Below, in pieces: positions 1-6,328 of a stretch of 23,136 nt of DNA. Below the pieces are notes generated by a model. The model was not told the origin of the DNA and did not search any database. It saw only the letters and a list, made by a program, of their open reading frames with translations. Every line of letters starts with the position of its first letter. Position 1 is the stretch's first letter. Source of the DNA: Thermaceae bacterium (GTDB lineage: Bacteria; Deinococcota; Deinococci; Deinococcales; Marinithermaceae); the NCBI GenBank assembly GCA_027023345.1, contig JALVVO010000270.1:1-23136 (forward strand), written 5' to 3'. The position numbers were made by a program, and so were the translations under genes.

Positions 1-183
1 CCACGGCCTGGGCGCGGGCTGGACTTCGATGGTCTGGGGTTGGGACTCCTGAGGAAGGAAGCCGAAGACGTCCCCCAGTTCCTCGAAGGTGGGGAGAAAC
101 TCCTTCAGGAGGTCGTTGAACTGGCTCGCGGCGTTCATCCACTCGTAGCCGTACTGGTCGCCCTGAGTGGTGTAGGTCGGCAT
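1..183 (-). CDS. Partial virion-region protein downstream of the large capsid gene
   Basis: An ATG at 183-181 opens a frame that runs 61 codons to the window edge without a stop, so only the N-terminus is visible. The ATG shares one base with the TGA of the capsid gene upstream (TGATG), which indicates translational coupling and membership of the capsid operon. The visible part begins MPTYTTQGDQYGYEW, is polar, and becomes Gln/Pro-rich near the edge. I do not recognise a domain. By position it is probably a virion or membrane-associated minor protein of a P23-77-like virus, but that rests on context only. Confidence 0.75.
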   Translation of the reverse strand, partial: MPTYTTQGDQYGYEWMNAASQFNDLLKEFLPTFEELGDVFGFLPQESQPQTIEVQPAPRPW

Positions 184-992
184 CACAACCCTCCCGTCAT
201 GTACAGGTGCGCGGTCCGGCGCAGCTCGTCCTTGTCCGCGCCCGGGATTCTGAGCGCGAGGGCGCTGATCTTTACGTAGTGACGGGCGCGGTCGTTCCAG
301 TCGACCTCGGTGGGCGAGCGGACCTCCAACGCCAGCTGGAAGCCCTCGACCAGGACCGCGCGGTTGCCAAGGTAAAGGGCTTCCTCCGCGGAGTTCTGGT
401 CCAGGGTGTGGACGGCGGCGAAGCTGTTGTTGTGGATGGGGATCCAGTCCTTGATCCCGCCGCCCTCGCGGACGACGTAGAGCCGGAACTCGCCCTGCGC
501 GCTCAGGTAGTAGACCTCGACCGCGCTCCAGGCCTCCCCGGCCGGCACCGAGAGCGTGACCGTGCCGGCGTTGTAGTCCACCCTCTGCACCGGCACCTGG
601 ACGAAGCCCGAGCCCTTGTCCGCCCAGGCGATGACCTCGGGGTGCCGGTCGGTGGGGAAGGCCGGCTTTTTCATCTTGCTCTCGACGATGCCTGGCGTGT
701 TGACGGTGAGGGTGTAGGCGCTGGAGCCGGAGCTGTTGTCGTAGCCCCCGTGGGTCGCCTTGGCGCGGAGGTAGATCTCCATCCGCGACCGCGGCGCGAG
801 GATGAAGGCGGCGTCCTCGGGCACGCGGAAGCGGGCGACCACCACGTCGGCGTTGGCCCGCCAGGGCTCCCCGGCTTCGAAGTCGCGGGTGTCGATCAGG
901 GCCCGCTGCAGCGCGTGGGGAGGGAGCTTCGGCCGGGGCGCGGCCACCGCTTTAGGCACGGGGCGCGGACGCTTTCCAAGGATCGGCAGCAT
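183..992 (-). CDS. Putative large major capsid protein (P23-77 VP17-like)
   Basis: A 269-residue protein without signal peptide or membrane segment, rich in short beta-type stretches, as expected for a beta-barrel coat protein. Length (P23-77 VP17 is about 290 residues), position directly after a smaller coat-like protein, and order after a packaging ATPase match the P23-77/IN93 capsid block, in which two single-barrel proteins build the shell over an internal membrane. The N-terminus is basic and Pro-rich (about residues 1-25), a possible membrane- or DNA-facing arm. The ATG at 992 follows a purine-rich AAGGGGG site. Both this protein and its upstream neighbour contain a segment of the type 'VVVARFRVPEDAAFIL' / 'VVVAKYTVPANTAVML', so the two coat proteins look related. 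Family assignment is by synteny and memory, not by search. Confidence 0.7.
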   Translation of the reverse strand: MLPILGKRPRPVPKAVAAPRPKLPPHALQRALIDTRDFEAGEPWRANADVVVARFRVPEDAAFILAPRSRMEIYLRAKATHGGYDNSSGSSAYTLTVNTPGIVESKMKKPAFPTDRHPEVIAWADKGSGFVQVPVQRVDYNAGTVTLSVPAGEAWSAVEVYYLSAQGEFRLYVVREGGGIKDWIPIHNNSFAAVHTLDQNSAEEALYLGNRAVLVEGFQLALEVRSPTEVDWNDRARHYVKISALALRIPGADKDELRRTAHLYMTGGL

Positions 993-1002
993 GGGTCCCC
1001 CT

Positions 1003-1482
1003 TCAGACCTGCGTGACGTGGACTTCCAGCTCGAAGATGGTTGCGGAGTTCGAGAAGTCCACCTGGTCAGCGGACTCCACCCAGATCTGGAGCTCGTCTT
1101 CCGCGCCCAGGAACACGGCGGGCTTGGGCACGGCGAAGGCCACGCGGGTGACGTCCTTGTAGCGCTCGTTCCGTTGCTCCCCGACGGCCAAGTCGAAGAA
1201 TGCCGAGTACGGGATCTTGGCGATGAACTGCTCGCCGTCGAAGCCGGACTGCTTTTTGTAGAGGTAGACGTAGGAGTCGCGGCTGATCTCGTTGCCCGAG
1301 CCGTCGGCCAGCTTCATGACCAGCTGGGCACCGTTCTGAAGCATGACCGCGGTGTTCGCCGGGACGGTGTACTTGGCGACGACCACCTTGCGGTTGGCCA
1401 CGCCGGGCCCGAGCACTTGGAAAGTCGGGCTGGCTTTGGTGATGAGCTCCTTGCGGATACCGGGAACCTGTTCCTTGACCAT
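1003..1482 (-). CDS. Putative small major capsid protein (P23-77 VP16-like)
   Basis: A 159-residue, mostly beta-predicted soluble protein; P23-77 VP16 is of similar size (about 170 residues). It starts at ATG 1482 behind a strong GAGGAGG site seven bases upstream and ends 10 bases before the large capsid gene. Residues about 30-50 (VVVAKYTVPANTAVML) mirror a segment in the large capsid protein, consistent with the known pair of related single beta-barrel coat proteins in this virus group. In P23-77 the order is ATPase, VP15, VP16, VP17; here the same order holds with two small genes inserted after the ATPase. The call is well supported by context, less by sequence. Confidence 0.7.
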   Translation of the reverse strand: MVKEQVPGIRKELITKASPTFQVLGPGVANRKVVVAKYTVPANTAVMLQNGAQLVMKLADGSGNEISRDSYVYLYKKQSGFDGEQFIAKIPYSAFFDLAVGEQRNERYKDVTRVAFAVPKPAVFLGAEDELQIWVESADQVDFSNSATIFELEVHVTQV

Positions 1483-1503
1483 TTTCCTTCCTCCTCAGAC
1501 GCC

Positions 1504-1860
1504 TCAGACGATCGCGAGGCCGAACCCTTTGAGCAGGCTCACGGCGGCCTCAGCCATGAGCCCGGTGCCGAAAGCCTTGATCTCCCTTTTGCCGGTGGCT
1601 GCGAGGTAACCGCCCAAGAGCGCGAGCCCGAAACGGAAGAGTTGGCGCGCTACGCGCTCGTTGTCGGTGAGCCCCTGACCCGAGTCACCGAAGACCGTGC
1701 GGAAGCTGGTGTACGCCGCTTTCTCGGCGAGGGGCACGGAGAGCACGCCGCCCACCAAGGCGGCGGTCTCCACCTGGGCGAACTCGGTTAAGGCTTTTGA
1801 CACCGCCTTTTGGGCCGAACCTACGTCCGGCACCGGCAGCACTACCGCTTTACTTGCCAC
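1504..1860 (-). CDS. Small hydrophobic virion-type protein, first gene of the capsid operon
   Basis: A 118-residue protein starting at GTG 1860, five bases after GGAGG. The N-terminal half is amphipathic (GSAQKAVSKALTEFAQ) and the C-terminal half holds a hydrophobic stretch around residues 75-90 (FGLALLGGYLAATG) and a weaker one at the end, so it may touch the virion membrane. It occupies the place of VP15 in P23-77, just upstream of the small capsid gene. It is the first gene after the terminator at 1966-1991 and the operator at 1911-1960, so it probably heads its own transcript. Function is not recognised. Confidence 0.7.
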   Translation of the reverse strand: MASKAVVLPVPDVGSAQKAVSKALTEFAQVETAALVGGVLSVPLAEKAAYTSFRTVFGDSGQGLTDNERVARQLFRFGLALLGGYLAATGKREIKAFGTGLMAEAAVSLLKGFGLAIV

Positions 1861-1910
1861 GTGTACCTCCTCATGGTTCCAGGGTTAGCCCAGAGGAGGC
1901 GGTTTGTAAA

Positions 1911-1962
1911 GCGTACAGTACGTAAAACTACCGATACGTACAGTGTGTAAGTACTGTACGTA
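1911..1962 (-). promoter_or_regulatory. Palindromic GTACWGTAC element upstream of the capsid operon
   Basis: Three units: GTACAGTGT at 1938 and GTACTGTAC at 1951 (start-to-start 13 bases, giving CGTACAGT-N8-ACTGTACG), plus a single GTACAGTAC at 1913. On the minus strand the single unit runs into TACGCTTTAC, in which TACGCT could be a -10 box. The same layout recurs at 9056-9105, and a shorter version at 5955-5981. It lies between a terminator and the 118-residue gene, so it is a promoter/operator candidate for the capsid block. Confidence 0.65.
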
Positions 1963-1965
1963 AAG

Positions 1966-1991
1966 CCAAAGAAACCCCGTCCGGGACGGGG
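1966..1991 (-). terminator. Rho-independent terminator
   Basis: Read on the minus strand, CCCCGTC and GACGGGG (1991-1975) form a 7-bp GC stem with a 3-base loop, followed by TTTCTTT. It lies 25 bases past the stop of the DUF2283 gene and closes the ATPase/lysis transcript before the capsid promoter region. Confidence 0.75.
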
Positions 1992-2016
1992 CCTCTCAGG
2001 CGCCTATAGGTACCGC

Positions 2017-2238
2017 TTAAACGGCCTTTTCCGCGTAGATTTCCGCGAGGATTTGGTCGGGGATCGAAACGCCCTTGGCCAGAAGCCTGCTGGCTCCTAG
2101 GACCTCTACCCCGAGTGGTTTGCCTGTCCGGGAGTAGTCCACCACAACACCCGGCTTGATTTCCTCCGAGTAAGCGACCTTGCCGCGCCCTAACCTGATG
2201 TAGAGAGCGTCGGCTTCACGGTCCAACTCGATCTTCAC
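2017..2238 (-). CDS. DUF2283-type small protein, partner of the upstream DUF4258 gene
   Basis: A 73-residue protein whose start (KIELDREADALYIRL) and centre (VVVDYSRTGKPLGVEVLGAS) match the typical pattern of DUF2283: a short beta-rich protein commonly encoded next to a DUF4258 gene, where it is thought to act as an antitoxin-like partner. It starts at GTG 2238, ten bases after the stop of the DUF4258 gene; GGAAGGAGG lies 13 bases upstream, rather far. The pair sits between the packaging ATPase and the capsid operon and looks like cargo inserted into the virion gene block. The role as antitoxin is inferred from the family pairing. Confidence 0.7.
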   Translation of the reverse strand: MKIELDREADALYIRLGRGKVAYSEEIKPGVVVDYSRTGKPLGVEVLGASRLLAKGVSIPDQILAEIYAEKAV

Positions 2239-2248
2239 GGCTTAAATT

Positions 2249-2488
2249 CTACCTCCTTCCGCGTCCCCATGTCCGGGTGCGATAGACGGTGATCACTACG
2301 ATGTCTTCGCCTTCTCGTCTGAAGTAAACCCTCAAAATGTTCCCGCTCTCCAGTTTCCGCTCGGCAACGTTCAGTTCCCTGTCGATGTAGCTACGATCGG
2401 GCTCTTCAATGGCCATGCGAACTAGCGGTCGCGCGATCCCTCGTTCCCTCATGCGCTTCTGTGCGTGTTTGGTGTAGCGAATTCGCAC
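2249..2488 (-). CDS. DUF4258-type putative toxin (RelE/BrnT-like)
   Basis: From GTG 2488 the product has 79 residues, opening RIRYTKHAQKRMRERGI, the HxxxRMxxRGI signature of DUF4258. It continues with a beta-rich C-terminus (GNILRVYFRREGEDIVVITVY) as in RelE-fold proteins. GTG 2488 is preferred over upstream starts because it follows the ATPase stop TAA by two bases and has GGGGAG six bases before it. DUF4258 proteins are predicted ribosome-dependent or free RNases in toxin-antitoxin pairs; activity here is inferred. With the DUF2283 gene it forms a two-gene cassette translationally linked to the packaging ATPase. Confidence 0.7.
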   Translation of the reverse strand: MRIRYTKHAQKRMRERGIARPLVRMAIEEPDRSYIDRELNVAERKLESGNILRVYFRREGEDIVVITVYRTRTWGRGRR

Positions 2489-2490
2489 GG

Positions 2491-3171
2491 TTAGCTCCCC
2501 AGTTCCACCCACCGCCGGCGCCGGGGGTCGGTGGGGTCCCGGAGGATCACCCCCGCCCGCTCGTAGTCGAGGTTCTTGACCCCGTACTCCGGCGGGAAGC
2601 CGTCGTCGGGGCGGGCGAGCTTCTTCACCCGCTCGCCGAGCTCGGGGAACTGCTCGGTGAGGGCCTGGACCTCGCCGGGCTCGGTGAGGCGGAAGGCCAC
2701 CAGGTGGGTGGCCTGGCGGCGGACGCCGGGGTCGATGCCGCCGACCGCGCCTTTCAGCATCTGGGTGACGAAGATCGTGTTGTGCCCGGCCTCGCGGCCG
2801 CCGGTAAGGACCTCGAAAAGGCCCTTCGGCACCCGGCCCCGCTCGAAGAACTGGTGGGCCTCGTCCACTACCAGGAGGACGTCCCGCCGGCGCATGATCG
2901 CCTGGCCGAGGGCGTCCAGGAAAGGCCGAGGGTCGTAGCCGGTGACGTGGAAGTGCACGCGGTCGTAGCGGTCCAGGACGGGCTCGGGGTCGCCGGCCTC
3001 GCCGACGGTGAAGCCCTTCTCGACGAACTCGGCGAACTCCCGCTTGCGGTTCACGATCACGAGCTTTCGGTAACGCCCTTCCATGCGGCGCACGATCTCC
3101 TTGGCCAGGGTGCTCTTGCCCGAGCCGGTCTTGCCGACGATCAGGATGCGGAAGGTCTGCCTACCGGCCAC
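2491..3171 (-). CDS. Genome-packaging ATPase (FtsK/HerA-type, P23-77 family)
   Basis: A 226-residue P-loop ATPase expected to pump viral DNA into the preformed membrane-lined capsid. Walker A GKTGSGKST is at residues 13-21 and Walker B VLLVVDEAH at 98-106 with D103 and E104. A sensor-like TQ lies in NTIFVTQ (131-137). Size and single-domain form match the packaging ATPases of tailless membrane viruses (PRD1, STIV, P23-77) rather than cellular FtsK. It starts at GTG 3171 with GGAGG six bases upstream, inside the end of the PIN gene, which it overlaps by 11 bases. Position upstream of the capsid genes agrees with P23-77. The DUF4258 gene follows directly. Confidence 0.85.
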   Translation of the reverse strand: MAGRQTFRILIVGKTGSGKSTLAKEIVRRMEGRYRKLVIVNRKREFAEFVEKGFTVGEAGDPEPVLDRYDRVHFHVTGYDPRPFLDALGQAIMRRRDVLLVVDEAHQFFERGRVPKGLFEVLTGGREAGHNTIFVTQMLKGAVGGIDPGVRRQATHLVAFRLTEPGEVQALTEQFPELGERVKKLARPDDGFPPEYGVKNLDYERAGVILRDPTDPRRRRWVELGS

Positions 3172-3577
3172 GGATCACCTCCAGGGCTTCCTTGGGAGTA
3201 AGGATGCGGACCCTATGAAGGCTTCGCAATACGAGCAGGTCTTCGTCTCCGGTCACGACGAAACGGGCCTTTCCACCGAGCGCGGTTCCTAAGATCATAA
3301 GGTCCTTGGGATCGCGCACGTTTACGTTGGCGGGGGCTTTTAATCGCGCCCAGGTCGCAAAACGTTTAAGGTCCTTGAGCAACGCGTCTCTCAGAAGTGG
3401 GTCAATTCGCTTGGCGAACTTTTTCCTACCAAGGACCTCCTGCAGCTCGGCAAAGACCGGCCGGGAGATTACGAGTTCGTACTTACCCTCGTACCAAAGC
3501 TCAAGTACACGCCACGGCACTCCGTAAGGGGTGAACAGCGCGGCGATGTAAACGTTCGTATCTAAGACAACCCGCAA
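3161..3577 (-). CDS. PIN-domain toxin (VapC-like ribonuclease)
   Basis: A 138-residue PIN protein of the 'putative toxin component, PIN family' type. Acidic residues expected to bind Mg2+ are D6 (VVLDTN), E44, D89/D92 (DPKDL) and D111/D113 (TGDEDLL). It would cleave RNA when freed from its antitoxin. It starts at TTG 3577, immediately after the TAG of the antitoxin gene; no strong ribosome site is seen, so it depends on coupled translation. Its last codons carry the ribosome site of the packaging ATPase and overlap that gene by 11 bases. A toxin gene coupled to a virion assembly gene is unusual. Confidence 0.8.
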   Translation of the reverse strand: MRVVLDTNVYIAALFTPYGVPWRVLELWYEGKYELVISRPVFAELQEVLGRKKFAKRIDPLLRDALLKDLKRFATWARLKAPANVNVRDPKDLMILGTALGGKARFVVTGDEDLLVLRSLHRVRILTPKEALEVIRGR

Positions 3578-3829
3578 CTACTTTGCCCGTTTTCGGGAGC
3601 GGTGAAGCGAACGCACCCTGCGAACCTCTTCGACGGCCAGCCGCATCGCCTCGTCGTCGCTAAGGCCTTTTACCCTTTGCGCCTGGCGCTCGCTCAACGC
3701 CAGGAAGCGCCGCCAAGCGCGCTCCTTACCCAACAAGAGCCGAAGCGCTTCGACGCGCGAAGTGCGCAGGCTACGGCGAAAGCGCTCAAGCTCCTCGAAG
3801 AGGTCGTCGGGCACTTCGATCTGCTTCAC
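3578..3829 (-). CDS. VapB-like antitoxin
   Basis: A short protein opening KQIEVPDDLFEELERFRRSL, typical of VapB/CopG-type antitoxins with an N-terminal beta-strand and helices, followed by a basic C-terminal helix. Two starts are possible: ATG 3838 (86 residues), overlapping the transglycosylase stop, or GTG 3829 (83 residues). A perfect TATAAT at 3842-3837 on the minus strand overlaps the ATG and lies seven bases before the GTG, which would make a leaderless transcript from GTG; I prefer that start. The gene precedes the PIN toxin with no gap. It should bind the toxin and repress its own promoter. Confidence 0.7.
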   Translation of the reverse strand: MKQIEVPDDLFEELERFRRSLRTSRVEALRLLLGKERAWRRFLALSERQAQRVKGLSDDEAMRLAVEEVRRVRSLHRSRKRAK

Positions 3830-3836
3830 CGCCCCC

Positions 3837-3842
3837 ATTATA
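3837..3842 (-). promoter_or_regulatory. TATAAT -10 box for the antitoxin/PIN pair
   Basis: A perfect TATAAT on the minus strand at the junction of the transglycosylase stop and the antitoxin start. No TTGACA-like -35 is seen 17 bases upstream (TCGGAT). Spacing to GTG 3829 is seven bases, similar to the leaderless genes of the accessory region, so the pair may have its own promoter inside the operon. Confidence 0.5.
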
Positions 3843-4440
3843 CGGGCTCCCCCCTCTTGATCCGATCGCGAAGGGCCAGGACGTTATCGGCGTAGCGGCA
3901 GTTGTAGCAGTTTCCGGCACGGTAAGCGAGCACCGCCCCATGCCCGCCGTTGTAGGCGAGCAGGGCCTCGTAGACGTTCCGGTAGCGGGCGAGCTGCTGC
4001 TTTAGGTACTTCGCCCCGAGCCGCAGGTTCGCCGCCGGGTCGGTGATCCCGCCCTCGGCGTCGGGCGGGTAGTGCCAGCCGAGTGCCCAGGCCGTCGTAC
4101 CCAGGACCTGGGTGAGCCCCCAGCTCGTGGCCAGGGCCTCGTCGGTCCAGCCCCGGGCCCGGGCCTTGTCCCAGCGGGGGTTGCCGGTGACGTATCGGGC
4201 CTGGTACCCGGGCTCGTGCCTGCGGGCTTTGGGATTGCAGCCCGACTCCTGGATCACCAGGGCCATGAGGAGCTCGGGCTCGACCGGATAGGCCCGGAGG
4301 GCGGCGGCGAAGGCCTCCCGATAAGGCTCACAGCGTGCCGGCAGTTTGGAAAGGTCCACGAAGTACCTCCTCGCCCAGGCCAGCCCCGGGAGCGTCAGGG
4401 CCAGGAGCAGGAGGCTGGCCTGCTTTCGCTTCCTCGGCAC
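3838..4440 (-). CDS. Exported lytic transglycosylase (SLT fold)
   Basis: A 200-residue peptidoglycan-cleaving enzyme. Residues 1-23 are a signal peptide: RKRK n-region, Leu/Ala h-region, likely cut after AWA. The catalytic motif is E65-S66 in VIQESGCNPKA, followed by TSWGLTQVLG (105-114) and AYNGG (162-166), the standard SLT motifs. It may open the wall at entry as a virion protein, or at exit. The start GTG 4440 is supported by GGAGG six bases upstream and by the signal peptide; it lies 113 bases inside the preceding gene, in another frame. Cys-rich CYNC near residue 178-181 could form a disulfide or bind metal. Confidence 0.85.
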   Translation of the reverse strand: MPRKRKQASLLLLALTLPGLAWARRYFVDLSKLPARCEPYREAFAAALRAYPVEPELLMALVIQESGCNPKARRHEPGYQARYVTGNPRWDKARARGWTDEALATSWGLTQVLGTTAWALGWHYPPDAEGGITDPAANLRLGAKYLKQQLARYRNVYEALLAYNGGHGAVLAYRAGNCYNCRYADNVLALRDRIKRGEPV

Positions 4441-4963
4441 CCTTCACCTCCTTCGCCGCCCGGACGCCGGCGTAGACCGCGAAGGCGAGGTAGCCGGCGC
4501 CGATGATGAGCCGGAGCCAAGGGGGAAGCGCCGCAAGCGCATCCGTCCCCCCGACCATGCCCTTGTGGATCCCGTAGGCGGCGAGCGCCTCGCCGACTTG
4601 CAGGGCGTCCAGCACCGCCGGGGTGGGCATGAACGGCACGGCCGCGATGAAGGCCCGCTGAAAGGCCTCGATCTGCTCCTTGTCCTCCAGGCGGAGCCCG
4701 GCCGTCACCGCCCAGGCCACGCCGGTGGCGATCTCCTCGCCGGTGAAGGGGATCACCTCGGGCTCGGACTCGCCCTCCGGGAGCGGGTCGAATGCCGGCG
4801 CCTCGCCGAGCGGAGTGAACTCGGGCTCAGCCGCCGGGGTCGAGTCCGAAGAGTCTGGCGAGCTCGGCCTCGCTTCCGTCGAGGGCGGCAGCTCCGAGGA
4901 CTCCGCCGCTTGCTCCGGTCGCTTCGGGTCTGGGACTGGCGTGGACTCCGGTTGCACTTCCAT
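4328..4963 (-). CDS. Acidic, Pro-rich protein with C-terminal membrane segment
   Basis: A 211-residue protein from ATG 4963, eight bases after GGAGG. Residues 1-75 are acidic and Pro/Ser-rich and probably disordered. The middle (about 75-140) is helical and hydrophobic, and residues about 148-168 (LRLIIGAGYLAFAVYAGVRA) form a membrane segment. No family recognised. It likely belongs to the virion membrane or lysis machinery by position. Its first 137 bases overlap the upstream gene and its last 113 overlap the transglycosylase, each in a different frame; both overlaps are much longer than the 4-base overlaps typical of this provirus. Confidence 0.65.
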   Translation of the reverse strand: MEVQPESTPVPDPKRPEQAAESSELPPSTEARPSSPDSSDSTPAAEPEFTPLGEAPAFDPLPEGESEPEVIPFTGEEIATGVAWAVTAGLRLEDKEQIEAFQRAFIAAVPFMPTPAVLDALQVGEALAAYGIHKGMVGGTDALAALPPWLRLIIGAGYLAFAVYAGVRAAKEVKGAEEAKAGQPPAPGPDAPGAGLGEEVLRGPFQTAGTL

Positions 4964-5327
4964 TTCGCTTACCTCCAAGCACGGCGGTGGCTGCGATCCC
5001 CGCCAGGGCGAGGGCCCCGGCGGCCAGGAAGCCGCCCAGGGCCCGCCTGCGGGGGGCAGGAAAGGAGGGTGAGCCGGCCGCGGTACGGGCGGCCGGGGCC
5101 GACGCGGGTTTGGCTTCGTCCGGCGGGGGCGCCGGAGGCAGCTCGGGCTGCGAAGCCACCGCCTGGGCGAGTATGGGGTCGAGGTCGTCTTCCAAAGGGG
5201 TGCCCACCGGCTCCTCTTCCGTTGCCCGTGGCTCGGGCTCGGGTTGAGCCACCGCGGGCGGCGGGGACAGGTCCTCGGGCCTTGGCCGTCCCGGGATGCC
5301 AGGGATCTCGACCTTGGCCACGCTCAC
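4827..5327 (-). CDS. Pro/Ala-rich single-span membrane protein
   Basis: A 166-residue protein from GTG 5327 that overlaps the stop of the basic peptide gene by four bases (GTGA). The first 90 residues are Pro/Glu-rich, then basic APRRRALGG followed by a membrane segment at about 96-118 and a polar tail. The orientation (acidic Pro-rich arm, positive residues before the span) suggests an anchored protein with an extended arm; not recognised. Its 3' 137 bases are shared with the next gene in another frame. Compositional bias lowers certainty that the whole frame is used, but the start coupling supports it. Confidence 0.6.
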   Translation of the reverse strand: MSVAKVEIPGIPGRPRPEDLSPPPAVAQPEPEPRATEEEPVGTPLEDDLDPILAQAVASQPELPPAPPPDEAKPASAPAARTAAGSPSFPAPRRRALGGFLAAGALALAGIAATAVLGGKRNGSATGVHASPRPEATGASGGVLGAAALDGSEAELARLFGLDPGG

Positions 5328-5401
5328 CTCCGGCGCTTCCGGCGCTTGGTGAAGCGTCCGTAGCGGTCGCGGGGCGGCAGGCGCTTTTTCTTCTTCGCCA
5401 T
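5324..5401 (-). CDS. Very short, highly basic peptide (25 residues)
   Basis: An ATG at 5401, six bases after a perfect AAAGGAGG, starts a 25-codon gene whose product begins MAKKKKRLPPRDRYGR and ends in a Lys/Arg run; more than half of the residues are basic. Its TGA overlaps the GTG of the next gene by four bases. Such peptides in tailless membrane phages can serve as DNA-condensing or membrane-associated virion components; that role is inferred. The strong ribosome site and tight coupling make it credible despite its length. Confidence 0.7.
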   Translation of the reverse strand: MAKKKKRLPPRDRYGRFTKRRKRRR

Positions 5402-5402
5402 C

Positions 5403-5918
5403 TCATGCCTCCTTTCGCTTCAAAGTGCTCGCGAAGCCCAACCCGAGCTGGGCGAGCTGGAGCAAGAAGATCGCGGCGAGCCCTGCCTTGAGCACGCCGA
5501 GAAGCTTCTCGGGACCGAAGACCTCGGGGAACGTGACCCCGGAGGACTCGCTCACGCTTCGGAGCTCGACCCAAGTGTCCAGCGCGGCAGTAAGCGCGTC
5601 CTGCAACCAGTAGGCGAGGAAGGGCGCGTCGAAGGAGAGGTCCACGACCCACCAGGTGACCTCTTGCCTGCTCTTCGGGTCGAAGAAGTCGCGGAGGGCC
5701 TTGGGACCGTAGTGAACCTTGACCCGCTCTACCGCGCTCCCCTTCTGGCGAAGCCAGTAGGCGACCGAGCGCTCCCAGCCCCGGGGCCACCCATCGCCCT
5801 TGGGAAGGGTCAACTGCACCCGGTAGACGGTGCCCGGCTGGATGGTGCCCACCTCCTCCGGGACCGCGGGCTCGTAAGCCCGCCGGAGGAGTTCAGCCAG
5901 CCAGCCGATCGGCACCAT
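5403..5918 (-). CDS. C-terminally anchored membrane protein, first gene after the 5955 operator
   Basis: A 171-residue protein with a soluble N-terminal part, including the Trp-rich VTWWVVDLSFDAPFLAYWL around residues 88-106, and a hydrophobic segment at about 138-164 (LLGVLKAGLAAIFLLQLAQL) before a basic tail KRKEA. This fits a tail-anchored virion membrane protein. Start ATG 5918 has only a weak purine stretch upstream (AAGGCG adjacent). It is the first gene downstream of the GTACWGTAC pair at 5955-5981 and heads the block running to the terminator at 1966. No family recognised. Confidence 0.7.
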   Translation of the reverse strand: MVPIGWLAELLRRAYEPAVPEEVGTIQPGTVYRVQLTLPKGDGWPRGWERSVAYWLRQKGSAVERVKVHYGPKALRDFFDPKSRQEVTWWVVDLSFDAPFLAYWLQDALTAALDTWVELRSVSESSGVTFPEVFGPEKLLGVLKAGLAAIFLLQLAQLGLGFASTLKRKEA

Positions 5919-5954
5919 CGCCTTATGCTTTCCCCTTGGGAAGGGTGAAGTCTA

Positions 5955-5981
5955 GCGTACTGTACGTAAGTACTGTACGCA
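5955..5981 (-). promoter_or_regulatory. GTACWGTAC pair upstream of the membrane/lysis/ATPase block
   Basis: Two exact GTACTGTAC units at 5957 and 5970 (13 bases apart), flanked by GCG and CGC. They lie in the 68-base gap between the HhH gene stop and ATG 5918. On the minus strand the distal unit runs into TACGCT, a TANNNT-type -10 candidate also found at the 1911 element. Likely binding site of a provirus regulator or part of the promoter. Confidence 0.65.
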
Positions 5982-5986
5982 CGGCC

Positions 5987-6316
5987 CTACTTTTCCCCGT
6001 CCTGAAGGGCGCTTAGGCGCGGGCAAAGAAGCCCGATTTCGTACATGAAAGCGGCCACCTTGGCGGCGAGGGCCGGCCCGACCCCGGGGACCATCTCGAG
6101 AGTCTTGAGGTCCACCCCGACCAGGTTGAGCAGGTCGCCCTGCGCGTAGTTCAGGAGCTCTTTGATCCCCTGCCGCTGGCCGAAGATGAGCTCCAGCCGC
6201 TCCGCCTGCGAGAGGTCGCCGATGGTGATGGGGTCGTTTTGCCGCACGAGCTTCTGGTAGATCACCTCGCCGCGGCGGTACCAGCGGGGCCGGCGGCTCT
6301 TCTTCTTCCTCGGCAT
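5987..6316 (-). CDS. Helix-hairpin-helix protein resembling the RadC N-terminal domain
   Basis: From ATG 6316 the product has 109 residues: a basic N-terminus (PRKKKSRRPRWYRR), then a helical part and a helix-hairpin-helix motif LEMVPGVGPALAAKVAAF near residues 74-91. The arrangement (LSQAERLELIFG..., LLNLVGVDLKTLE, HhH) recalls the UPF0758/RadC N-terminal domain without its JAB protease domain. It probably binds DNA without sequence preference. ATG 6316 is chosen over GTG 6322 because AAGGAGG lies seven bases before it. Directly after the replication initiator gene, so a replication accessory role is plausible. Confidence 0.7.
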   Translation of the reverse strand: MPRKKKSRRPRWYRRGEVIYQKLVRQNDPITIGDLSQAERLELIFGQRQGIKELLNYAQGDLLNLVGVDLKTLEMVPGVGPALAAKVAAFMYEIGLLCPRLSALQDGEK

Positions 6317-6328
6317 GATCACCCCTCC

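Noticed and set aside
130..1016. Plus-strand frames across the capsid genes
   Set aside because: Shadow frames of coat genes that have good ribosome sites, operon spacing and synteny.
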